From the NCBI GenBank assembly GCA_021789565.1, contig JAJYJL010000643.1, positions 1 through 5,613 on the forward strand: a stretch of 5,613 nt of DNA, given 5' to 3'. The position numbers and the translations under genes were made by a program. Under the pieces are notes generated by a model. That model was given only the letters and a program-made list of their open reading frames with translations, searched no databases and was not told the DNA's origin. This document shows positions 1 to 5,481 of this stretch, piece by piece (within the stretch, counting starts at the first letter, position 1; each line of letters begins with the position of its first letter). Source of the stretch: Acidobacteriota bacterium (GTDB lineage: Bacteria; Acidobacteriota; Terriglobia; UBA7540).

Positions 1-228
1 GCGCTTCCGATTATCTGCTCACTCTGTAATCTGCTCCGCTCTAAGACAAGACCCTGCAAGCTGCCGCCTGAGCGCAGGCGCGGCGTTCTGCGCTTTGATC
101 GTACGCGCGGCCGCCTTGCACAGTGGAACGTCTGGTAAGACGACGAGACTGAAAGCATTCCAGGAACCCTGAGCGCCGTCCTGCCCCGGTTATTTCTGGG
201 AGTTGGCGTCAACCGATATACTGAAACT
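1..228. other. Non-coding region upstream of pyruvate kinase
   Basis: I see no convincing gene in this stretch. Two plus-strand frames are open from the left edge (to about 138 and about 170) but their translations resemble no family I know. A third frame stops at 27-29 after eight codons, which could be the tail of an upstream gene but is too short to call. The stretch holds a 7-bp inverted repeat (AGCGCAG at 71-77, CTGCGCT at 88-94, 10-nt loop) followed by only three Ts, so it is a poor intrinsic terminator. An exact 8-bp direct repeat, ATCTGCTC, lies at 13-20 and 29-36. A -10-like hexamer sits at the end of the region and is listed separately. Confidence 0.6.
217..222 (+). promoter_or_regulatory. 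Putative -10 element for a leaderless pyk transcript
   Basis: TATACT matches the sigma70 -10 consensus at five of six positions. It ends 6 nt before the ATG at 229, so transcription starting the usual 7 or so bases downstream would begin at or next to the start codon. No Shine-Dalgarno-like sequence precedes the ATG, which fits a leaderless message. The region one spacer upstream (TTCTGG, 194-199) is a poor -35 box, so the promoter rests mainly on the -10 hexamer and its position. Confidence 0.45.
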
Positions 229-1683
229 ATGAAAATGCTCTCAAAGTCATCTGCACTCTTAAATTCCCGTCGCGCCAAGATCGTATGCACCCTTGGCCCC
301 GCAACGGACAAAGCTGAAATTCTTGCCGGCCTGCTGACCGCCGGAATGGACGTTGCGCGCCTTAATTTTTCCCACGGATCGCATGCGGAACACGCCAGGC
401 GCTTGAGAAAACCTCGAGCGGCGGCTGCCGAATGCGGCAAGGCCGTGGCCGTTATGCAGGACCTTCAAGGCCCGAAAATCCGAACAGGACCCCTGGAAGG
501 AGGCAAGCGCATCCAGCTTCGGGACGGCGCGCCGATAACCATCACAACAAGGCCTGTGCCATGTAATAACTGCTGTATCTCAACCACTTTCCAGCGCCTC
601 CCCCAGGAAGTAAGGCCGGGCAATTCCATCCTGCTTTCGGACGGGCTGATTGAACTGAGTGTGGAAGAAGTGAAGGGGACTGAGGTCCAGTGCCGCGTTG
701 TGAATGGCGGGGAACTCGGTGCGCATCAGGGCATCAATCTCCCCGGCGTTCCCCTGCAGATTTCCGCGCTCACGATGAAGGACCGGAAAGATCTCGAGTT
801 CGGGATTGAGCAACGAGTGGATTACATCGCCCTTTCATTTGTTCGCCGGGCAGAGGACGTCCTGGCCCTCAAGCGCATTCTGGCGCGCAAGGAGAAGTCC
901 ATTCCTGTTATCGCCAAGCTGGAAAAACCCGAAGCCATCAACCAGTTGGATGACATTCTGCGGGCGACGGATGCTGTGATGGTGGCGCGAGGCGACCTGG
1001 GAGTTGAACTGCCGCCCGAAACGGTGCCGGCCATCCAGAAACGCATTATCAACCGCGCTTCCGCAATGCGGGTCCCTGTGATTACGGCAACGCAGATGCT
1101 CGAGTCCATGACCGTTCACCCGCGCCCGACCCGGGCTGAAGCCTCCGATGTTGCCAATGCTGTGATTGACGGAACAGATGCGCTGATGCTTTCGGGAGAA
1201 ACCGCTACGGGACACTACCCCGTGAGGGCCGTGGAAATGATGGCGCGCATTATATCGGTGACGGAAGAGGCGCAACGGTCCATGGGCGCGCACGAAAGGT
1301 GGGACCGTGCGGAGGCCCTTGATGTTCCTGAGGCCATCTGCGAGACCGTGGCTCACATGACGGCGGAACTGAACCTGAAGGCCGTCGCTGTCTTCACGCA
1401 GTCCGGATCAAGCGCCCGCCTGATTTCAAAATATCGGGCCCGGGTCCCCGTCTTTGCGTTTTCTCCCTTTGACAACGTGTTGAGGAGAACAGCGCTCTAC
1501 TGGGGCGTGGCTCCTGTCCACATGAAGAGATTGCAGTCTACCGACAGGATGGTGGAAGCAGCTGCAGGCCGGTTGCTGGAGATGGGAGTTGTGAACCCCG
1601 GAGAATTCATCGCGGTTATTGCCGGCAACCCCATCGCAATACGAGGAAGCACCAACATCCTCAAAGTGCACCGCATTGAATAA
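229..1683 (+). CDS. pyk: Pyruvate kinase (PykA-like, predicted K+-independent)
   Basis: This enzyme converts phosphoenolpyruvate and ADP to pyruvate and ATP, the last step of glycolysis, in the cytoplasm. The 484 residues are the usual bacterial length. The N-terminal part of the barrel has KIVCTLGPA (17-25) and ARLNFSHG (43-50). The B domain follows the DLQGPKIRTG motif (78-87) and spans roughly 88-180. The signature IAKLEKPEAI (228-237) supplies the catalytic Lys230 and metal ligand Glu232. ARGDLG (253-258) gives metal ligand Asp256, and TATQMLESM (286-294) gives Thr288. The C-terminal regulatory domain runs from about 360 to 484. Lys83 occupies the position of muscle Glu117; Lys there is known to mark potassium-independent pyruvate kinases, as in E. 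coli PykA. A cluster CNNCC (112-116) in the B domain is unusual. The start at 229 has no ribosome site; an ATG at 235 is an alternative. The family assignment is certain. Confidence 0.97.
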   Translation: MKMLSKSSALLNSRRAKIVCTLGPATDKAEILAGLLTAGMDVARLNFSHGSHAEHARRLRKPRAAAAECGKAVAVMQDLQGPKIRTGPLEGGKRIQLRDGAPITITTRPVPCNNCCISTTFQRLPQEVRPGNSILLSDGLIELSVEEVKGTEVQCRVVNGGELGAHQGINLPGVPLQISALTMKDRKDLEFGIEQRVDYIALSFVRRAEDVLALKRILARKEKSIPVIAKLEKPEAINQLDDILRATDAVMVARGDLGVELPPETVPAIQKRIINRASAMRVPVITATQMLESMTVHPRPTRAEASDVANAVIDGTDALMLSGETATGHYPVRAVEMMARIISVTEEAQRSMGAHERWDRAEALDVPEAICETVAHMTAELNLKAVAVFTQSGSSARLISKYRARVPVFAFSPFDNVLRRTALYWGVAPVHMKRLQSTDRMVEAAAGRLLEMGVVNPGEFIAVIAGNPIAIRGSTNILKVHRIE

Positions 1684-1724
1684 TCGGAAGGCGACTTATC
1701 CCGGTGCTGCACTTTGAGGACGTT
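1654..1724. repeat. Imperfect inverted repeat spanning the pyk stop codon
   Basis: The left arm, inside the last codons of pyk, contains TCCTCAAAGTGCA (1658-1670). Its exact reverse complement TGCACTTTGAGGA lies at 1708-1720, outside the gene. Pairing continues outward, after one mismatch, for three base pairs (1654-1656 with 1722-1724). It continues inward, after a 3-nt bulge, with CCG/CGG (1671-1673 with 1702-1704). The loop of 28 nt carries the TAA stop. No U-tract follows, so this is not a standard intrinsic terminator. It could stabilise the mRNA 3' end or help termination. Confidence 0.6.
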
Positions 1725-1815
1725 CCAGGCCAAGGCCTGCGTGGCGAGCGAACGGACCGCGAAGGCAGATGATTGCTTCATCTGCCGTTCGTCGTGCGTT
1801 TATCGCCGCCGGAAG
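1684..1815. other. Intergenic region between two convergent genes
   Basis: This 132-bp gap separates the 3' ends of pyk (+) and the DUF6580-like gene (-). It contains the right arm of the repeat across the pyk stop, a short hairpin CAGGC/GCCTG at 1726-1739 with a 4-nt loop, and the stronger hairpin at 1764-1786. I see no open frame with coding character. Confidence 0.6.
1764..1786. terminator. Possible bidirectional terminator hairpin
   Basis: GGCAGATGA (1764-1772) and TCATCTGCC (1778-1786) form a perfect 9-bp stem with a 5-nt loop midway between two convergent genes, where a shared terminator would be expected. Flanking CGAAC (1749-1753) and GTTCG (1787-1791) could lengthen the stem across a bulge on the left side. 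Neither strand has a clear U-run after the stem, so an intrinsic mechanism is doubtful and the call rests on position and stem quality. Confidence 0.4.
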
Positions 1816-2331
1816 TTAACGCGCGGGCATCTCGTGGGCATGGCTCCTGCGCAGATAGAACTCATACGCCCCGAACAGAATACCGCTTAAAAGCACTGCG
1901 CTGATCAGAGAATTGCCATAGAACGGAATCGCTGCCACGTAGCAGGCTGCAAGTCCTGCCAAGGTTGGCGGGTATAACCCTCCGCCCAGCCAGACGGCGA
2001 AATTGCTGACCACGAAAAAGAGGCTCGCGCCCGCCACAGAAGCGATCAGCACGTTGCGCACGGAGACGCGCTTTTGCAGCCACCAGCCAACCGTCACGAT
2101 GGAGGCAAATGCCACCCAGTTGATCATCTGCATCCACTGGAACGGGGTATGGTAGAGCAGCGCGTTCAACAGGAAATCGCTCGCAGCCAGCAGCAGCACT
2201 GGAAACCAGATGGAGTCGCGCTTCTTGAGATAGACGCCGCCGAAAAGAAGCGCGGCGTAAACGGGGCTGAAATTCACCGTGCCGGGAATGAACCGTGCTG
2301 CCATCGCTAATGCAATAATGAGATAAGCCAT
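1816..2331 (-). CDS. DUF6580-like integral membrane protein in a B12 operon
   Basis: This 171-residue, very hydrophobic protein has about five to six membrane segments and lies in the inner membrane. The motifs FSPVYAALLFGGVYL (21-35), VVSNFAVW (107-114), YPPTLAGLAACYVAAIPFYGN (split at 120-130 and 131-140) and the basic tail match my memory of DUF6580 proteins, whose function is not established. The N-terminal FSP-to-GGVYL pattern is reminiscent of S components of ECF vitamin transporters, but I cannot confirm homology. Its only cysteine is Cys130. The ATG at 2331 is chosen because GAAGGAG (2338-2344) lies 6 nt upstream; a TTG at 2337 directly touches that site and cannot use it. The gene starts 15 bp after the receptor gene ends, so the two are almost certainly co-transcribed under the cobalamin riboswitch. 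An inner-membrane role in B12 uptake is inferred, not shown. Confidence 0.85.
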   Translation of the reverse strand: MAYLIIALAMAARFIPGTVNFSPVYAALLFGGVYLKKRDSIWFPVLLLAASDFLLNALLYHTPFQWMQMINWVAFASIVTVGWWLQKRVSVRNVLIASVAGASLFFVVSNFAVWLGGGLYPPTLAGLAACYVAAIPFYGNSLISAVLLSGILFGAYEFYLRRSHAHEMPAR

Positions 2332-2337
2332 CTTCAA

Positions 2338-2344
2338 CTCCTTC
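2338..2344 (-). promoter_or_regulatory. Ribosome binding site that decides the start of the DUF6580-like gene
   Basis: GAAGGAG on the minus strand lies 6 nt before ATG 2331. It falls entirely within the 15-bp gap after the receptor stop codon. It rules out the in-frame TTG at 2337, which would have zero spacing. Confidence 0.8.
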
Positions 2345-2346
2345 GC

Positions 2347-4578
2347 TCAAAATTCCAGGCGAATGCCGGCGCGGTAGGTCCGCTTTAACGCCGGATAGCC
2401 CAGGGCTTCCATGTATTTCTGGTTCAGAAGATTCCCCACCATACCATAGTATGTCACATGCCCGAAGGAACGGTAGCTCCAGGACAAGTCCGAGTCTGTA
2501 TAACCATTATTCCAGAGGAGCGGCGGTTCCAGCCCGACAAAATCACTATCTTGCCGCCGCCCCACAAACACCGTGGTTGAAGTCACATTCATCCGCCGCC
2601 AGTTCCACAATACCTGCAAGGACCCGGAATGCCGGGGCCGTCTCAGGAGCCATCGCCCGGCCTGGAGTGCCGGCGAATAGGGGTTACCGCTTTCAATGAC
2701 TTCAGAATCGAGATAAGTATAACTCCCAATAGCGCGCAACGCTTTGAGTGGAGCTAACTCCAGCGAAACTTCCGCACCTTTTGCCTTGGCCCGGCCAATG
2801 TTGAAATACGTGCCGCTGAAAGTCTGAAAATTGGTTGTCTCAAAGGCGATTTGATCGCGAAAAAGGTTGTCAAAGCCGTCCAATTCCAGCCGGCCACGGC
2901 CCTCCAAGAAGCGCTGCTCCACGCCGTAATCGAGCGTCCGTGTACGTTCGGGAGCCAGGTTCGGATTCCCGACAAAGTAGGGCGAATTGGCGTAGGACTC
3001 CAGAAAGCTGGGTTCTTTGACGCCAAGGCCAAAGTTAAACTTCAGCGTAGTAGCCCCCCAAAAGCCTCCGCCGCTTCTGAGCTGATAGGCCAGAGAACTG
3101 CGCGGGACAACCACGGTGCCGAAGCTGCCGTTGTCGTCGATTCGAACTCCGTTGCCCAGCGAAAGCCTGCCCAGGAGCATCTGGTCCTGGAAAGTATAGC
3201 CGAAGTTATCACGCCGAGCACGGGTGGCAGGGTCCTGCGCGAACCGGTCAACCAGAAACCCGTGCTCGCCGTCCCAGTCGAACGCGAAAGTGTCCACGTG
3301 CTGACCAAACCTGCCTCCGAACGGCGAGCCTTCCCAGTCGCTCTGGTAGCTCACGTGGTCACGCCACTCATCATCGAGATAATTGGTTGCGTAATCATAG
3401 TATGGATAGGCCGCGGTGCGTCCGTCATACGACGGCGTAAACGGGGGATTCTGGCCAAGGTCCAGCGAGATCTGGCGCGACCTGGAATACGTGTAAGTGA
3501 GCTGCTGGTCCCATGAAGAAGTCGTCTGGTTATGAATGGAAAACGCGCCATAGCCGGTGCGCGTAAGGAATGAAGCGTCCGTTATGGGCGGACCGAAAGC
3601 TGTCTGGCCTGGCGTCCCAGCCAGGCCGAAGTTACCCATCATGATCGCACGCAACGTTGTAGCCTTGCCCAGCTTCAGCCCCAGGTTTGCCGAAAGCGTG
3701 GCAACGTGAAAAAAGTCGTTCGGCACCTGGTTGCCGGTGCTGAACTTTCCTGCCTCAAGGGTGTAATCGAATGGACCATCGCCGCCCGTGACGGAACCGC
3801 GCCCGTCCCAGGTGGAATTCTTGCCACCCTCGCCGCTGAAAGAAAAGTGCGGCCGCTTCGTTTCCTTGCCGCCCCGCCGCGTAAACAGTTGGATCACGCT
3901 GGTCATGGCGTCTGACCCAAACAGGGCAGACTCCGCACTGCGGACAACTTCAACCCGGTCGAGGTTGCTGGTGCCGAGGGTACTGAAGTCAAACGCCCCG
4001 CCGGCCAGGTTCAGCGGGATGCCGTCGAGCAGCACTTTGTTGTAATCACTGTCGCCGCCGCGGACAAACACGCTGGTGACTCCACCTGGAGCGCCATTGC
4101 GCACGACGGTAATTCCCGGGAGTGATTGCAGCAGATCACTCACAAAGGGTGTATCCCGATCCACAATCTGCTTTCGCGTGATTACGCTGGTGCTCGCTCC
4201 AAGCTGGCTCGTGGCTGCAGCTGTTCGCGTAGCCGTCACCACCACTCGTTCATGCACGGGAGCCAAAGGCAAAACAAGATGAATGTTTTCGCCGGCACTG
4301 GCTGATGCCGCAGTTTCACCGAAGCCTGCGAGTGAAACTTTCACGGTATAATTTCCTGACGCGAGGCTCTGGAAAAGGAACTGTCCGCGTTCGCCGGTCA
4401 CAGTGTGCGCGATTTCAGAGCCCCCCGTGCTAAACAGGCGCACCGCAGCACCGGGAACCTCAGCGCCTTCGGGATCCAGTACGGTCCCCTGAATCGTTGC
4501 GGCACTCCCGGCAAGGCTGCCCATCAGAAACAACAATGGTAGAAAAAACAAAATCCACTTGTAACGGCCTGCCCCCAT
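2347..4578 (-). CDS. TonB-dependent outer-membrane receptor, BtuB-like, probable cobalamin importer
   Basis: This 743-residue outer-membrane transporter most likely imports cobalamins using TonB energy. In order it has a signal peptide (about 1-27, a hydrophobic stretch ending GSAA), a CarboxypepD_reg-like domain (about 28-105, with GTVLDPEGAEVPGAAV), a TonB-box-like segment ERVVVTATRT (110-119), and a plug domain (about 125-235). The plug contains VFVRGGDSDYNKVLLDGIPLN and LDRVEVVRSAESALFGSDAM. A 22-strand-type barrel fills the rest and ends in the terminal phenylalanine of GIRLEF, as outer-membrane proteins do. Substrate assignment rests on the cobalamin riboswitch in its leader; the plug also resembles BtuB. 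I start at 4578 because AAAGGA lies 7 nt upstream, while an ATG at 4605 has no ribosome site and would put nine charged residues before the signal peptide. The CarboxypepD_reg extension is absent from E. coli BtuB and typical of Acidobacteriota and Bacteroidota receptors. It is first gene of a two-gene operon. Confidence 0.93.
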   Translation of the reverse strand: MGAGRYKWILFFLPLLFLMGSLAGSAATIQGTVLDPEGAEVPGAAVRLFSTGGSEIAHTVTGERGQFLFQSLASGNYTVKVSLAGFGETAASASAGENIHLVLPLAPVHERVVVTATRTAAATSQLGASTSVITRKQIVDRDTPFVSDLLQSLPGITVVRNGAPGGVTSVFVRGGDSDYNKVLLDGIPLNLAGGAFDFSTLGTSNLDRVEVVRSAESALFGSDAMTSVIQLFTRRGGKETKRPHFSFSGEGGKNSTWDGRGSVTGGDGPFDYTLEAGKFSTGNQVPNDFFHVATLSANLGLKLGKATTLRAIMMGNFGLAGTPGQTAFGPPITDASFLTRTGYGAFSIHNQTTSSWDQQLTYTYSRSRQISLDLGQNPPFTPSYDGRTAAYPYYDYATNYLDDEWRDHVSYQSDWEGSPFGGRFGQHVDTFAFDWDGEHGFLVDRFAQDPATRARRDNFGYTFQDQMLLGRLSLGNGVRIDDNGSFGTVVVPRSSLAYQLRSGGGFWGATTLKFNFGLGVKEPSFLESYANSPYFVGNPNLAPERTRTLDYGVEQRFLEGRGRLELDGFDNLFRDQIAFETTNFQTFSGTYFNIGRAKAKGAEVSLELAPLKALRAIGSYTYLDSEVIESGNPYSPALQAGRWLLRRPRHSGSLQVLWNWRRMNVTSTTVFVGRRQDSDFVGLEPPLLWNNGYTDSDLSWSYRSFGHVTYYGMVGNLLNQKYMEALGYPALKRTYRAGIRLEF

Positions 4579-4585
4579 AGTTCCA

Positions 4586-4591
4586 TCCTTT
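4586..4591 (-). promoter_or_regulatory. Ribosome binding site that decides the receptor start
   Basis: AAAGGA on the minus strand is 7 nt before ATG 4578. The upstream in-frame ATG at 4605 lacks any purine-rich site before it, so the shorter protein with the signal peptide close to its N-terminus is preferred. Confidence 0.7.
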
Positions 4592-4647
4592 CTGCCCGAT
4601 CTCATAGCGGGCTATCCGGACGGAAGGACACTTGAAGAAACAGCCGG

Positions 4648-4689
4648 AAAAACAAAAAACCTTCCAATTCCTCATACGGAACTGGAAGG
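4648..4689 (-). terminator. Intrinsic terminator of the cobalamin riboswitch
   Basis: On the minus strand CCTTCCAGTTCC (4689-4678) pairs with GGAATTGGAAGG (4671-4660). This makes a 12-bp stem with one G-U pair and a 6-nt loop, followed at once by the 12-nt tract TTTTTTGTTTTT (4659-4648). This is a textbook rho-independent terminator. It lies about 70 bp before the receptor start and after the aptamer, so it must be the expression platform that aborts transcription of the receptor operon when cobalamin is bound. Confidence 0.93.
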
Positions 4690-4704
4690 CTTCGGCAATT
4701 CTCC

Positions 4705-4738
4705 CTCAGTCCTCTTTCCGTCGAAGAGTCAGTCTGAG
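4705..4738 (-). other. Hairpin between aptamer and terminator
   Basis: CTCAG/CTGAG (4734-4738 with 4705-4709) and CTCTT/AAGAG (4724-4728 with 4712-4716) form a two-part stem with unequal bulges and a 7-nt loop in the leader RNA. It bridges the distance between the P1 3' strand and the terminator 5' arm. It may bring the two together in the antiterminated fold; that role is inferred. Confidence 0.45.
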
Positions 4739-4742
4739 CAAT

Positions 4743-4924
4743 AGTTCCCGGGCAGGCTTCCTGGCTTTCGGGTCGTCGCAGGACCTTCTGCCTTCCCATC
4801 CCGAAATTAAGGGACAGTGGCTTTAAACATCGAAGGGCCAACTAGCCGATTACAGTGGCGGGACCGCGGCCGATTTGCACGGCCTTTCCTTTTATCTCCG
4901 CTCGCGCGGGGCACCCTAGGAACT
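4743..4924 (-). promoter_or_regulatory. Cobalamin (adenosylcobalamin-class) riboswitch aptamer
   Basis: Read on the minus strand, this carries the hallmarks of the cobalamin aptamer in the right order. They are GTGCAAATC followed by CGGTCCCGCCACTGT (ending at 4852), a variable hairpin, a second GCCACTGT (4821-4814), GGGATGGGAAGGC (4802-4790), CGACGACCCGAAAGCC, and the B12 box AGCCAGGAAGCCTGCC (4766-4751). The B12 box differs from the common form AGCCAGGAGACCTGCC only by AG in place of GA. P1 is closed by AGTTCCT (4924-4918) and GGGAACT (4749-4743). The RNA binds a B12 coenzyme and controls the downstream receptor and membrane-protein genes, most likely by transcription termination because a strong terminator follows. 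The exact subclass and ligand preference cannot be fixed by eye. Confidence 0.95.
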
Positions 4925-4955
4925 CCAGATTTTCAAAGAACAACTTACGGCAATG

Positions 4956-4985
4956 AATCTAGCATTAACGGCAGCCAGCCGTCAA
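4956..4985 (-). promoter_or_regulatory. Sigma70-type promoter of the B12 operon
   Basis: On the minus strand TTGACG (4985-4980, five of six consensus bases) is followed after 18 bp by TAGATT (4961-4956, four of six). The bases TGC directly before the -10 make an extended -10 motif. Transcription would start near 4949, about 25 nt before the riboswitch aptamer, which is a sensible position. A short inverted repeat (ACGGC/GCCGT, 4968-4982) overlaps the -35 and spacer; whether it is an operator is unknown. Confidence 0.7.
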
Positions 4986-5026
4986 CGGGATTCGCCGTGA
5001 CGTCTATCAGCACGAGAGGCCGGCCA

Positions 5027-5410
5027 TCAATGAGCGCGCGAAAAATGCTCGTGCACAATCTGCCATTTGTCGCCCTTGCGGACAAACACATGGCTGCCGC
5101 GGCCGTGGATGGAGTGCCGGGGCCGTCCGGCGCCCAGTTCCACTGTCCATGTGAATGTGGCCACTGCCGTATCGCCAAACACCTGGACCTGCGGCCTGCC
5201 GATTACGTATTTCATTTTGCTGCTGGCGTGCCGGTAGTAGTCAAATGTCTTTCTCATGGCCGCGGGTCCACTGATGCGTTGCTGTTTTGTAGAAGAGAAA
5301 CCCACAACCTGGGGGTGGAAGTGGGCAAGGAGGTCACTGGTTTTTCCCGTGTTGAAGTCCCGAACCAGTTCTTTCTCAATCGCCAGAATCGCTTGCTGTG
5401 CAGATGCCAT
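5027..5410 (-). CDS. NTF2-like / DUF4440 (SnoaL-like) small protein
   Basis: This 127-residue protein fits the NTF2-like superfamily of cone-shaped alpha+beta folds, most like DUF4440. It has an N-terminal helix (about 3-20), the segment DLLAHFHPQVVGFSS (26-40), GPAAMRKTFDYY (48-59), then beta strands QVQVFGDTAVATFTWTVE (74-91) and SHVFVRKGD (106-114), and the characteristic ending KWQIVHEHFS (115-124). Members include small enzymes and ligand-binding proteins; no catalytic assignment is possible here. There is no signal peptide, so it is probably cytoplasmic. The start at 5410 is preferred because AGGAGG (5416-5421) lies 5 nt upstream; an ATG at 5425 overlaps that site and has none of its own. 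It lies upstream of the B12 unit on the same strand, but that unit has its own promoter and I see no functional tie. Confidence 0.88.
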   Translation of the reverse strand: MASAQQAILAIEKELVRDFNTGKTSDLLAHFHPQVVGFSSTKQQRISGPAAMRKTFDYYRHASSKMKYVIGRPQVQVFGDTAVATFTWTVELGAGRPRHSIHGRGSHVFVRKGDKWQIVHEHFSRAH

Positions 5411-5415
5411 GGACT

Positions 5416-5421
5416 CCTCCT
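5416..5421 (-). promoter_or_regulatory. Ribosome binding site that decides the DUF4440 gene start
   Basis: AGGAGG on the minus strand is 5 nt before ATG 5410. The alternative ATG at 5425 encodes a peptide running through this very site (MKEES), a common sign of an over-extended start. Confidence 0.75.
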
Positions 5422-5481
5422 TCATCAGAGTGTCACGCGCCGCATCCCCAGCGTTACGTCACCACACCGTACGATTCCATG

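Noticed and set aside
71..94. Hairpin AGCGCAG/CTGCGCT as a terminator of an upstream gene
   Set aside because: Only three Ts follow the stem and no upstream gene is identified within the window, so it is noted as a repeat but not called.
203..222. TTGGCG at 203-208 as a -35 box for the TATACT hexamer
   Set aside because: The spacer would be only 8 bp, far too short for sigma70.
835..1356. A 173-codon minus-strand open frame
   Set aside because: It is antisense to the most conserved catalytic motifs of pyruvate kinase; the His/Arg-rich translation is typical of a shadow frame.
1862..2350. A 162-codon minus-strand frame overlapping the DUF6580-like gene
   Set aside because: It is in a different frame from the hydrophobic protein, which has clear family motifs and a well-spaced ribosome site. 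The alternative is Arg-rich without motifs.
2851..3516. A 221-codon plus-strand open frame
   Set aside because: It lies wholly antisense to the barrel region of the TonB-dependent receptor, has no recognisable domain or ribosome site, and is a typical shadow in GC-rich DNA.
4579..4605. Longer receptor start at ATG 4605
   Set aside because: No ribosome site precedes it, while AAAGGA is correctly placed for ATG 4578; the extra residues would also displace the signal peptide from the N-terminus.
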